This document shows, piece after piece, positions 33,142 to 41,932 of a DNA stretch of 64,000 nt; position 1 is the first letter of the stretch, and every line of letters starts with the position of its first letter. Position numbers and translations under genes: made by a program. The notes beneath the pieces are model-generated. The model had not been told where the DNA came from. It saw only the letters and a program-made list of their open reading frames with translations, and did no database searches. Origin of the DNA: Mycolicibacterium peregrinum (lineage in GTDB: Bacteria > Actinomycetota > Actinomycetes > Mycobacteriales > Mycobacteriaceae); the NCBI RefSeq assembly GCF_001665785.1, contig NZ_LZSO01000031.1, forward strand, positions 372,001 to 436,000. The letters run 5' to 3'.

Positions 33142-34166
33142 ACGCACGATTGGGGGCCGTCCTGTGGCGCCTGATGATCTTCTTTACTGTCTGCCTGCTG
33201 GGGTTGTTCGCCCTGGTGGCGGTGTTCGCACAGGCGCGATTCCAGCCGCAGCAGGCCTACCGGGCCTTGTTCAGCAACGTCGGCGGACTCAAGAGTGGCG
33301 ACTTCGTCAGGATTGCCGGTGTCGAGGTCGGCAAGGTCGGTGATCTCACGATCGGCCGGGACAATCTGGTCGGTGTCGAGTTCAAGGTCGACGACTCCGT
33401 GGTGCTCACCCAGAGCAGCCGCGCTGTCGTCCGTTTCGACAACCTGTATGGCGACCGCTATCTGGCACTGGAAGCCGGTGCTGGCGGCGGGGCCCCGCTG
33501 AAACCGGGCGACACCATCGCGGCGGCCAACACCGCACCCGCGCTGGACCTCGACACACTGATTGGCGGATTCCGCCCCTTGTTCCGCGCATTGGACCCCG
33601 ACCAGATCAACGCTCTGTCCGGACAACTCATCCAGGCCTTCCAGGGTCAGGGCCGCACCATCAGCTCCCTGCTGGGACAGACCGCCACGTTCACCGACGC
33701 GCTGGCAAACCGTGACGCGTTGATCGGGGACCTGATCAAAAATCTCGATCTCGTGCTCGGCGCGATCGGTGACAATGACGCCGATTTCGGCAAAGCGCTC
33801 GGTCGGCTCGACGAACTGACCGCCGCCCTGGCCGCACGCAAGGACGGGATCGCCGATGCGACGGCGAACATCGACACCACCGCCGGTGAAGTCGCCGATC
33901 TGCTCGCGCAGTCGCGCCCGGCTATCCAAAAGGTGCGACAGGAGACCGACCGGGCGGCGACCATCGTGCTCAACAAACACGACTACTTCGACGACCTGCT
34001 GAACACCCTGCCGGACGCCTACCGAATGTTGGGCCGGCAAGGGCTCTACGGGGATTGGTTCGCCTTTTACATCTGTGAAGCGATCATCAAGGTCAATGGC
34101 AAGGGCGGCCAGCCGGTCTACATCAAGGCAGCGGCCCAGACTTCGGGCAGGTGCACGCCGAAATGA
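33138..34166 (+). CDS. mceB: Mce family protein MceB
   Basis: A 342-residue MceB: N-terminal membrane helix (MIFFTVCLLGLFALVAVFA), MCE domain (RALFSNVGGLKSGDFVRIAG through YGDRYLALEAG), then helical Mce region rich in ALDPDQINALSG and TANIDTTAGEVADLL-type segments. The C-terminus ends soon after GLYGDWFAFYICEAIIKV without a Pro-rich tail, as is usual for B subunits. ATGA overlaps with mceA and with mceC show tight translational coupling. Confidence 0.93.
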   Translation: MNARLGAVLWRLMIFFTVCLLGLFALVAVFAQARFQPQQAYRALFSNVGGLKSGDFVRIAGVEVGKVGDLTIGRDNLVGVEFKVDDSVVLTQSSRAVVRFDNLYGDRYLALEAGAGGGAPLKPGDTIAAANTAPALDLDTLIGGFRPLFRALDPDQINALSGQLIQAFQGQGRTISSLLGQTATFTDALANRDALIGDLIKNLDLVLGAIGDNDADFGKALGRLDELTAALAARKDGIADATANIDTTAGEVADLLAQSRPAIQKVRQETDRAATIVLNKHDYFDDLLNTLPDAYRMLGRQGLYGDWFAFYICEAIIKVNGKGGQPVYIKAAAQTSGRCTPK

Positions 34167-35518
34167 AACCGATGGCAGAACGCAACCCGGTCAAGGTGGG
34201 TGTGGTCGGGTCGGTGGTAATCGCCGCCGCCATTGTCGGCGCCACGAACTACAACGTGATCCCGTTTCTCAGCAGTGGCCACAGCTACACCGCCCAGTTT
34301 GCCGATGCGGCCGGGCTGCGAGCGGACTCACCGGTGGAGGTGGCCGGCCTGCGGGTCGGGCAGGTGTCCTCTATCAGGCTGGACGGCGATCGCGTCGTGG
34401 TCGGCTTCGACATCGACCGCAGTGTCTTCGTCGGGGATCGTTCCGAGGCCGCTATCAAGACAAAAACGGTGCTGGGCGCCAAGGTGGTCGAGGTGACACC
34501 ACGCGGTGACGCACCGCTCGAGGGGCCGATCCCGCTGGAGCTGACCACATCGCCCTATCAGTTGGCCGACGCGCTGGGTGACCTGTCCGTGACCATCAAC
34601 GGTCTGGACACCGATGAGTTGTCGACTTCGCTGCAGACGCTCGCCGAGACGTTCGCCGATACGCCCCCGGAGTTGCGCGCAGCGGTGGACGGAGTCTCCC
34701 GCCTCTCTGGAACCTTGGCCGAACGCGACACACAGCTGCGGTCACTGCTGTCGGATGTGGGCAAGGTGTCCACCGTGTTGGGCCAGCGAAGCAGCCAGAT
34801 CGTCGATCTGATCACCAACTCCAACGCGTTGCTCGCGCAGATCCGGACCCAGAGTGCCGCGCTGGATTCCATCTCCACCAGCATCGTCGCGGTCAGTAGG
34901 CAGATCCGCGCCTTCATCGCGGATAACCGCGAGTCGTTCACGCCGACGCTGGACCGTCTCAACGGGGTGCTGGCCATCATCGACAACCGCCGGAAGCGAC
35001 TGCAGGACGCCGTCAAACGCCTCAACTCCTATGCGATGGCGCTTGGGGAGTCGGTGTCCTCCGGTCCGTTCTTCAAAGGGTTCGTCGTCAATCTTCCACC
35101 CGGGCAGTACATTCAGCCATTCATCGATGCGGCGTTCTCTGACCTCGGGCTGGACCCCAACGTCCTGGCGCCCTCTCAGCTAACCGACCCCCCAGTCGGG
35201 CAACCGGGCACCCCGGCGATGCCTGCGCCCTTCCCACGTACCGGGCAGGGCGGTCCACCGCGGATGACGGTGCCCGATGCGATTACCGGGAATCCGGGCG
35301 ACCTGGGGTGCGGGCCGCCGGGCCTGCCGCTGCCCGGCCCCACGGGGTGTTACCCGTATCGGGAACCGATTCCGGCTCCCGCCCCTGGCGGCCCACCTCC
35401 GGGGCCGCCGGCACCCGGCGACGCCTCTCCGGTTCCGCCCACACACGGACCGGTATTCGTCCCGGCACCTGGTGAAACGCCGACCGACGGAGGCCCATAC
35501 ATCGAAGGAGGACGATGA
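34163..35518 (+). CDS. mceC: Mce family protein MceC
   Basis: A 451-residue MceC. One N-terminal membrane helix (VGVVGSVVIAAAIVGA), MCE domain (AQFADAAGLRADSPVEVAGL to GAKVVEVTP), helical region (LSTSLQTLAETFADTPPELR) and a Pro-rich tail (APAPGGPPPGPPAPG). ATG at 34163 overlaps the mceB stop as ATGA; an in-frame GTG four codons upstream and an ATG at 34172 are alternatives. Subunit of the periplasmic lipid tunnel. Confidence 0.92.
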   Translation: MKPMAERNPVKVGVVGSVVIAAAIVGATNYNVIPFLSSGHSYTAQFADAAGLRADSPVEVAGLRVGQVSSIRLDGDRVVVGFDIDRSVFVGDRSEAAIKTKTVLGAKVVEVTPRGDAPLEGPIPLELTTSPYQLADALGDLSVTINGLDTDELSTSLQTLAETFADTPPELRAAVDGVSRLSGTLAERDTQLRSLLSDVGKVSTVLGQRSSQIVDLITNSNALLAQIRTQSAALDSISTSIVAVSRQIRAFIADNRESFTPTLDRLNGVLAIIDNRRKRLQDAVKRLNSYAMALGESVSSGPFFKGFVVNLPPGQYIQPFIDAAFSDLGLDPNVLAPSQLTDPPVGQPGTPAMPAPFPRTGQGGPPRMTVPDAITGNPGDLGCGPPGLPLPGPTGCYPYREPIPAPAPGGPPPGPPAPGDASPVPPTHGPVFVPAPGETPTDGGPYIEGGR

Positions 35519-36792
35519 CGACATCCAAGACCGGGCGGCTCGCGGCGGTCATCGGCCTTGTGGTCCTGCTCGCTTGCGGAGCTGCCGCACTGCGGTTCTG
35601 CGAGTCAGCCGGCCCCACGTACATCACCGCCTACTTCGCGAACAGCACCGGCATCTTCCCTGGTGATGACGTACGGATCCTTGGGGTACGTGTCGGTGAG
35701 ATCGCGACGATCGAGGCGCAACCGGACCAGGTGCAGATCACCATGTGGGTCGATGACACCTACCGAATTCCCGCCGATGCCAAGGCGGTGATCCTGTCAC
35801 CCTCGCTGATCTCGGCGCGGGCGGTGCAACTGGTCCCCGCATACACCGGTGGACCGGAGATGGTCGACAACGCCGTGATACCGATCGACCGCACCGCCGT
35901 TCCGGTCGAATGGGATGACCTGCGTGAGCAGTTGGGCAAGTTGGCCGAGGCGCTGCGGCCGACCGCGCCCGGCGGGGTGAGCACGCTCGGCGCCTACGTG
36001 AATTCAGCGGCGGACAATCTACGTGGACAAGGGAACAACATCCACGGGGCGTTGAAGAGCCTCGCAACGACTATGTCCGCACTCGGTGATCACAGCGACG
36101 ACATCTTCGCGACTGCCCGGAATCTGGCGCTGGTGGTGTCGGCGCTGCAGGACAGCAAGGACGTGATGCGCGAGCTGAACCGCAACCTGGCTGCTACCAC
36201 GGAGCTTCTCGACAATCAGCCACAGGAGATCGGAACGGCCATCGACGAGCTCAATGCGGTCGTCGGCGAGGTGGCGGGTTTCACCGCGGACAATCGCGAG
36301 ACGATAGGGGTGACGGCCGACAAGCTGGCTTCTATCAGCCGCGCACTGCAGGAGAGTCACGATGACCTGGAGCAAACCCTGCACGTTGCCCCGACCGAAT
36401 TAGCCAACTTCGTCAATATCTATCCGCCCGCCATCGGTGGATTCGCCGGGGCCTTCAGCCTCAACAACTTCGCCAATCCGATCCAATTCCTCTGTGGTGC
36501 AATACAAGCCGCTTCGCGCCTGAATGCCGAGCAATCGGCCAAGCTCTGCGTCCAGTATCTGGCGCCGATCGTGAAGAACCGGCAGATGAACTTTCCGCCG
36601 GTGGGGGCGAACCCTGTCGTCGGCGCTTATGCCCGCCCGAATGAGATCACTTACAGCGAGGACTGGATGCGCCCTGATTACGTACCGCCCCCCTCCCCAC
36701 CGGCTCCGGATGCGGTCCAGCCGCAGTTGCCGGCCGAGCAAGCACCGCGGGACTTGTACGGCATGTTGGTGCCACGGGGAGCGGGCTCGTGA
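35515..36792 (+). CDS. mceD: Mce family protein MceD
   Basis: A 425-residue MceD. N-terminal helix (LAAVIGLVVLLACGAAALRF), MCE domain (AYFANSTGIFPGDDVRILGV through ISARAVQLVP), and helical Mce region with LRGQGNNIHGALKSLATTM. The C-terminal quarter has FVNIYPPAIGGFAGAFSLNN, characteristic of D subunits, and a short Pro-rich end. The start overlaps the mceC stop (ATGA), following an AAGGAGG sequence, so ribosomes can also enter here independently. Confidence 0.92.
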   Translation: MTTSKTGRLAAVIGLVVLLACGAAALRFCESAGPTYITAYFANSTGIFPGDDVRILGVRVGEIATIEAQPDQVQITMWVDDTYRIPADAKAVILSPSLISARAVQLVPAYTGGPEMVDNAVIPIDRTAVPVEWDDLREQLGKLAEALRPTAPGGVSTLGAYVNSAADNLRGQGNNIHGALKSLATTMSALGDHSDDIFATARNLALVVSALQDSKDVMRELNRNLAATTELLDNQPQEIGTAIDELNAVVGEVAGFTADNRETIGVTADKLASISRALQESHDDLEQTLHVAPTELANFVNIYPPAIGGFAGAFSLNNFANPIQFLCGAIQAASRLNAEQSAKLCVQYLAPIVKNRQMNFPPVGANPVVGAYARPNEITYSEDWMRPDYVPPPSPPAPDAVQPQLPAEQAPRDLYGMLVPRGAGS

Positions 36793-37922
36793 TGAGCCGA
36801 AGCCGGTCGGCATTGTTGACCGGCCTGGTGACGACAGTGGTTCTGGCGGCCGGGTGCAGTTGGCAGGGGGCCAACTCGCTACCGCTGCCTGGTACGGAGG
36901 GCAGCGGCCCCGGGGCTTACACCGTGCAGGCCCAGCTGCCCGATGTTGGTAATATTCAACGAAATTCGCGTGTACGCGTAGGGGACGTCACCGTCGGTAC
37001 GGTCACGGCGATCGAGCGTCAGGGTTGGCATGCGTTGTTGACGATGCGACTGAACGCCGATGTCGACCTGCCGGCCAACTCGACCGCGACGATAGGCCAG
37101 ACCAGCCTGCTGGGCTCGCTGCACATCGAACTGGCGCCGCCTGTCGGCGTCGACGCTGAGGGCCGCCTGCACGAGGGTTCGCTGATCCCGTTATCCGCGG
37201 GCGGCAGCTATCCCACCACCGAGCAGACACTTGCCGCGCTGTCGATGGTGCTCAACGGTGGTGGCCTCGGCCAGGTCCATGACATCACCCAGTCCTTGAG
37301 CACGGCGTTCGCCGGCCGGTCCGGCGATCTGCGCAGTCTCATCGAGCAGGTCGACGTGTTCGTCGCCAACGTCGAAGACCAGACTCAGGACATCATCGAC
37401 GCAGCAGACAGCGTCAACCGGCTTGTCGTGCAGTTCGCCTCGCGTACACCGGTTCTGGATCGTGCCCTCGACACCATTCCGCGAGCACTAGAGGTGCTGG
37501 CTGACCGCCGCACCGAACTGGCGCAAGCAATGGAAAAGCTCGGTCAGTTCGGTGCCCTCACCGCCGAAGCGGTCAGCCGCACCAAGGATGACTTGATAAC
37601 GGAGCTCAGCGATCTCGGTCCCGTGCTGGAGTCCCTGGCCAATGCCGGCCCGGCGATGGTCACTTCGCTGAGCTACCTGACGACCTTCCCGTTCGTCAAG
37701 GAGAATATCGGCAACTATTTTCGCGGTGACTACGTGAACCTCACGGGGGTCTTCGACCTTACGCTCAGCCGACTCGACGCGGGCTTTCTCACCGGAACCC
37801 GATTCGAGGGCAACCTGACCGAACTGGAGATGCAGTGGGGTCGAACGATAGGGCAGATGCCGAGCCCGTACACCAGTGGGAACCCCTTGACCGCACCCTA
37901 TATCGCCGATCAAGGACGTTGA
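36792..37922 (+). CDS. mceE: Mce family lipoprotein MceE
   Basis: A 376-residue MceE lipoprotein. The signal sequence ends in lipobox VLAAGC with the acylated Cys at 22 (LprK-type E subunit). An MCE domain follows (VQAQLPDVGNIQRNSRVRVG through LGSLHIELAP), then the helical region (FVANVEDQTQDIIDAADSVN). ATG at 36792 overlaps the mceD stop by one base (TGATG); a GTG one codon upstream is equally possible. It anchors the Mce assembly in the membrane by its lipid. Confidence 0.93.
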   Translation: MSRSRSALLTGLVTTVVLAAGCSWQGANSLPLPGTEGSGPGAYTVQAQLPDVGNIQRNSRVRVGDVTVGTVTAIERQGWHALLTMRLNADVDLPANSTATIGQTSLLGSLHIELAPPVGVDAEGRLHEGSLIPLSAGGSYPTTEQTLAALSMVLNGGGLGQVHDITQSLSTAFAGRSGDLRSLIEQVDVFVANVEDQTQDIIDAADSVNRLVVQFASRTPVLDRALDTIPRALEVLADRRTELAQAMEKLGQFGALTAEAVSRTKDDLITELSDLGPVLESLANAGPAMVTSLSYLTTFPFVKENIGNYFRGDYVNLTGVFDLTLSRLDAGFLTGTRFEGNLTELEMQWGRTIGQMPSPYTSGNPLTAPYIADQGR

Positions 37923-37923
37923 G

Positions 37924-39417
37924 ATGAGACTTAACAGACGGATCAGATTGCAGCTTGCACTGTTCACCGTGGTGTCAGTGGTGGCGGCCGTGGTGATGGG
38001 CGTCGGATTCATGGAAGTGCCCGCCCGTGTGCTCGGCATCGGCCAGTACCGGGTGACCATTCAGCTGCCCAGCACCGGCGGGCTTTATCCGTCAGGCAAT
38101 GTCACCTACCGCGGCTTGGGCGTGGGGCGCGTCGCCGACGTCCGTATGACTGATACCGGCGTCGAGGCCGACCTGTCCTTGACCTCCGATGTGCCGATCC
38201 CTGCGGACGTGACGGCCCGCGTACACAGCAGGTCGGCGATCGGCGAACAGTACGTCGAACTCACCCCGCTCGCCGAGGCACGCGGCACCACATTGCGCGA
38301 TGGCGACGTCATCGCGGCCGACCGCACCGGAATCCCCGTCGACATCAATACAGTTCTCGACGAGACCAACCGGGGTTTGACAGCGATTCCTGCGGAAAAC
38401 CTGCGCACCGTCATCGACGAGAGTGCGCTCGCATTCGGCGGACTGGGTCCCGACCTTGCCCGGCTGGTCCGAGCATCCACGAAATTGGCCTCGGGAGCGA
38501 AGACGGATCTGGGGGCGCTCACCACAGTGATCGATGAATCGGCACCGGTTCTGGATACCCAGAACGACACCGCCGATGAGATCAGGTCATGGGCAGCGCG
38601 GCTGGCCGGCATCACCGGTCAGCTGGCCGAGCGGGATGCCTCGGTGCGGAATCTCCTTCCTGACGGGGCCGCTACGGCGGGGGAGGTCCGCCAATTGTTC
38701 GAGCGGCTGCAACCGTCCTTGCCGATCATGCTCGCCAATCTGGCTGGGATTGGCGAGCTGGCGGTCACCTACCAGGCCGGCGTACGTCAGGTCCTGGTGC
38801 TGGTACCCCAGGCCATTGCCGTCCTGGGCAGTACGCTGGTGCCCGGTATGGGCGCCATGAGCGCCTACAAGGGGCCGTTTGTCACCTTCGATCTCAACCT
38901 CAACGTGCCACCGCCCTGCCTGACCGGGTTTCTTCCGCCCAGCCAGCAACGATCGCCGGCATTCGAGGACTATCCGGACCGCCCCGCGGGTGATCTGTAT
39001 TGCCGAGTGCCGCAGGATTCTCCTTTCAATGTGCGTGGTGCGCGAAACCTCCCGTGTGTCAACAAGCCAGGCAAACGGGCGCCGACGGCCAAGATGTGCA
39101 ACGGCGACGAGATGTATGTTCCGCTCAATGACGGGTTCAACTGGAAGGGAGATCCTAACGCCACCACATCGGGTCAGGGGGTGCCGCAGGTCGACTCCGT
39201 CCCGCAGGCGCCTCCGGGCCCCGCGCCCCAGGTTGCACCGGCCGCCCTTGCGCCGCCCTTGATGAACCAAACCGAGGACATACCAATAGCTTTCACGTCG
39301 TACAACCCGGATGACGGATCGTATGTAGGACCGGACGGGAACATCCACGCACTGACCAATCTGGCGCACCAACGTCCCAATCAGACCTGGCAATCGATGC
39401 TGACCGCCGACGGGTGA
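37924..39417 (+). CDS. mceF: Mce family protein MceF
   Basis: A 497-residue MceF and the last gene of the operon. N-terminal helix (LALFTVVSVVAAVVMGVGF), MCE domain (IQLPSTGGLYPSGNVTYRGL through IGEQYVELTP), helical region, and a long C-terminal domain with four cysteines (CLTGFLPPSQ, YCRVPQDSPFN, LPCVNKPGKR, KMCNGDEM) that probably form disulfides. The end has VAPAALAPPLMNQTED. It starts two bases after mceE. No hairpin terminator is evident before the IclR genes 210 bases downstream. Confidence 0.93.
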   Translation: MRLNRRIRLQLALFTVVSVVAAVVMGVGFMEVPARVLGIGQYRVTIQLPSTGGLYPSGNVTYRGLGVGRVADVRMTDTGVEADLSLTSDVPIPADVTARVHSRSAIGEQYVELTPLAEARGTTLRDGDVIAADRTGIPVDINTVLDETNRGLTAIPAENLRTVIDESALAFGGLGPDLARLVRASTKLASGAKTDLGALTTVIDESAPVLDTQNDTADEIRSWAARLAGITGQLAERDASVRNLLPDGAATAGEVRQLFERLQPSLPIMLANLAGIGELAVTYQAGVRQVLVLVPQAIAVLGSTLVPGMGAMSAYKGPFVTFDLNLNVPPPCLTGFLPPSQQRSPAFEDYPDRPAGDLYCRVPQDSPFNVRGARNLPCVNKPGKRAPTAKMCNGDEMYVPLNDGFNWKGDPNATTSGQGVPQVDSVPQAPPGPAPQVAPAALAPPLMNQTEDIPIAFTSYNPDDGSYVGPDGNIHALTNLAHQRPNQTWQSMLTADG

Positions 39418-39532
39418 CCGAACCGGGCGCTGGCACAGTGTTGTTCAGAAGCACATCTCCATCGCCGGTGATGTCTGCGCAGCGTTTCACGCGGCCGGTG
39501 ACGTGGGTTCATCGGTGTTACCGGAAGTGCTA

Positions 39533-39592
39533 GCAACGAACTACCCATTGTCCCTGCGGTCGTCGGCTACCTAGAGTTCGTTGCGTACGAAC
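39533..39592. promoter_or_regulatory. Inverted repeat before the split IclR genes
   Basis: GCAACGAACT (39533-39542) has an exact inverted copy at 39575-39584. The second arm is also part of a smaller dyad, GTTCG-N7-CGAAC (39576-39592). It lies 36 to 95 bases before the first IclR frame, the usual place for an auto-operator. Confidence 0.5.
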
Positions 39593-39627
39593 AAACACTC
39601 ACTCGGCCCAGAGCTTCGGGAGATGCG

Positions 39628-39909
39628 GTGGTAGGCGAAGAGCAGACCCTGATTCGATCACTACAGCGCGGTCTGCGGATCATGAACGTGGTGGCCACGC
39701 ACGGTCCGCTGCACGCAAAGCCCGTTGCCCGTCAGGTCGGGCTTTCCCTTCCGACGGCCTACCACCTGCTGCGGACGCTGGTCCACGACGGATATCTGAT
39801 CCGGTTGGATGACGGCGCCTATGTGTTGGGTGGGCGGCTGGACTGGACTGGCTTTTCCACCGCTCCGGCGGGGCCGCGGTCGTTGGCTACCTTGACCGGT
39901 GCGGGTTGA
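39628..39909 (+). CDS. Stand-alone IclR-type helix-turn-helix protein
   Basis: A 93-residue protein that is only an IclR DNA-binding domain: LIRSLQRGLRIMNVVATHGP, then QVGLSLPTAYHLLRTLVHDG and a wing YLIRLDDGAYVLG. The ligand-binding domain of about 170 residues is missing. About half of its residues match the same region of the next gene. GTG start with GGGAG upstream. It overlaps the next IclR frame by 11 bases in another frame. It may be a true co-regulator, or the first half of a protein with two helix-turn-helix domains broken by a frameshift. Confidence 0.7.
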   Translation: MVGEEQTLIRSLQRGLRIMNVVATHGPLHAKPVARQVGLSLPTAYHLLRTLVHDGYLIRLDDGAYVLGGRLDWTGFSTAPAGPRSLATLTGAG

Positions 39910-40684
39910 ACCCGTGGACACGTCTGCTCCCACTCTGATCCAAAGCCTGCAACGGGGGATGAAGCTCGTCGACGTAGTCGCTGAGCGTGGTCCACTGACT
40001 GCCAGATCTCTCAGTGATTCAACCGGAATCGTGATCGGCACAGTGTATCGCCTGGTGCGGACGCTGGTGCATGAGGAGTATCTCGCACGCACTCATGACG
40101 GTCGCTATGTGCTGGGTTCGCAGTTCGCCACCGTCGCGGAACTGGAAGGTCGTGCGCGAGACTATCGACTGGTGCGCGAGGCGATGACACGCCTGGCGAC
40201 CGCGACGCGGTCACACGTCATGATCGGTGGCTTGATCCACGGCGAGGTCGAAGTCTGGAGCATGGTCGAGCACCCGGCCGCCCCGAGGGTCGACTGCTGG
40301 CCCGGCGTCCGCCTTCCTGGTCATGCCACCGCGGTTGGCAAGAGCATTCTGGCGCAGGCCGAGAGTGGCCAGCGAGAGGCATATCTTTCACGAAACCCGT
40401 TGCACAGATATACATGTCATACGATCAAGGCCAGCTCACGGCTTGAACGCCAACTGGCGTCGCCTGCGCTGTCGATCAGTGACCAGGAGTTTCGCTACGG
40501 GGTCACCTGTATCGCCGCGCAACTGGCCGTTGCGAGCACACCCGCGGCGTTGGGGCTTGCCTACTCCTCGAATCGCTCGGTGCGTGCTCAGGACGAGCTG
40601 GAGAACATCCTGCTTCCTGCCGCCTCGAAGATATCGAACCTGTTGTCGCACAACAGAGTTAGTGGCCCTCTGGGCGTCGTCTGA
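39899..40684 (+). CDS. IclR family transcriptional regulator
   Basis: A 261-residue full-length IclR regulator. The N-terminal winged helix-turn-helix (TLIQSLQRGMKLVDVVAERG, GTVYRLVRTLVHEEYL) is followed by the effector domain (SHVMIGGLIHGEVEVWSMVE, LPGHATAVGKSILAQ, FRYGVTCIAAQLA). GTG at 39899 lies inside the preceding frame, implying translational coupling; GTG at 39914 is an alternative. It stands between the mce operon and the acyl-CoA dehydrogenase operon, both on the same strand, and is the best candidate for their regulator. Confidence 0.88.
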   Translation: MRVEPVDTSAPTLIQSLQRGMKLVDVVAERGPLTARSLSDSTGIVIGTVYRLVRTLVHEEYLARTHDGRYVLGSQFATVAELEGRARDYRLVREAMTRLATATRSHVMIGGLIHGEVEVWSMVEHPAAPRVDCWPGVRLPGHATAVGKSILAQAESGQREAYLSRNPLHRYTCHTIKASSRLERQLASPALSISDQEFRYGVTCIAAQLAVASTPAALGLAYSSNRSVRAQDELENILLPAASKISNLLSHNRVSGPLGVV

Positions 40685-40801
40685 CGTGCACATGGGGGTA
40701 TCCTCAACACCCCTGTCTTGCCTTTCATCGCTTGGTGCCCGGCGGTATAACTGAGGCTGTTCTTCCTCTGAGAGGGCCTCCATAGCCGTGAAAGAGCCTA
40801 G

Positions 40802-41932
40802 ATGACTACGCTTTCCGCTGACGAGCGAGCAACGCTCGCCTCTTCGGTACGTGCCGCGTGCACGCGTCTGTTACCCGAACACCGGTTGCGTGCGGTCGCC
40901 TACGAGGCACCCATGGCCGACCGTGGCTTCGACCGCGCGCTCTGGCAAGCCCTGTGCGCTCAGGTCGGTGTCGCTGCCATCGGTATCCCGGAAAGTGACC
41001 AGGATGATCACCGTCCGGCTGTGGCTCACGCCGTAATCGGTCACGAGATGGGTCGCACGCTCGCTCCGGTGCCGTTCCTTTCGTCGGCGGTCCTGGCCAC
41101 GAGACTGCTCACCGCAACCGGTGGTGCCGCCGATGTGTTGGACGACATGGGCTCCGGCATGCGCACCGCGGCAGCTGGGGTGCCCCTCAGGTGCGGCCGC
41201 GTACGCGAGGACGAATTGCCGGTAGCGGTCAACCATGGTGGACGGTGGCGTCTTTCGGGATCGATTAGCCATGTTCTCGGCGCCGCGAGTGCACAGGACA
41301 TTGTCGTTCTCGCGGAGTACGACGGCCAGCAACGGCTCTACCTTGTAGACCGCGATCAGCCGGGGGTCTCGGTCGCCGCGCAACCGGTGCTGGATGCGAC
41401 CCGGCCGATGGCTACTGTCGACCTGGACGCTGCGGCGGCCCGCCATCTCGCTGCACATCGACCGGTCGAGGATATCGTCGAAGACAGCCTTCGGTATTCC
41501 ATCGCCGTGCTCACTGCCGAGCAGGTAGGCGCCGCCGAGCGGGTCCTGGAGATGGCGGTCGAATACGCCCGGGTGCGTAGGCAATTCGACCGCCCGATCG
41601 GATCGTTCCAGGTGATCAAACACCGCTGCGCGGACATGCTGGTGGAATTGGAGATGGCCCGGTCGGCGTCGCTGGCGGCGGTGGAGGCCATCGACGCGGC
41701 CGACCCAGACGCGTCGTGGCTGGTCAGCATGGCCAAGGCGGTGTGCTCGGAAACGCTGCGTGATGCCGCACATGCGAACCTGCAGATTCACGGTGGTATC
41801 GGTTTCACCTGGGAGCATGCCGCCGGGTTGTACGTCAAACGGGCCCGCACCGACGAGGTGCTGTTCGGATTGCCGACGGCGCACTGGACGGTGCTTACAC
41901 AGTCAGCCGCGATGATCGGTATGGCATCGTGA
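40802..41932 (+). CDS. Acyl-CoA dehydrogenase family protein, pair 1 subunit A
   Basis: A 376-residue acyl-CoA dehydrogenase-fold protein. The C-terminal domain is well kept (RVRRQFDRPIGSFQVIKHRC, NLQIHGGIGFTWEH), but the middle domain is weak and there is no GGTSEI-type segment. This is the look of the FadE28-like partner in the two-subunit steroid side-chain dehydrogenases (ChsE type), where only one subunit carries a full active site. Four-base overlap with the next dehydrogenase supports a heteromer. RBS GAAAGAG. First gene of the seven-gene operon 40802-48275. Confidence 0.87.
   Translation: MTTLSADERATLASSVRAACTRLLPEHRLRAVAYEAPMADRGFDRALWQALCAQVGVAAIGIPESDQDDHRPAVAHAVIGHEMGRTLAPVPFLSSAVLATRLLTATGGAADVLDDMGSGMRTAAAGVPLRCGRVREDELPVAVNHGGRWRLSGSISHVLGAASAQDIVVLAEYDGQQRLYLVDRDQPGVSVAAQPVLDATRPMATVDLDAAAARHLAAHRPVEDIVEDSLRYSIAVLTAEQVGAAERVLEMAVEYARVRRQFDRPIGSFQVIKHRCADMLVELEMARSASLAAVEAIDAADPDASWLVSMAKAVCSETLRDAAHANLQIHGGIGFTWEHAAGLYVKRARTDEVLFGLPTAHWTVLTQSAAMIGMAS

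Noticed and set aside
40695..40713. Hairpin GGGGT / ACCCC after the IclR gene
   Set aside because: Only five pairs, and no U-run; too weak to call a terminator.
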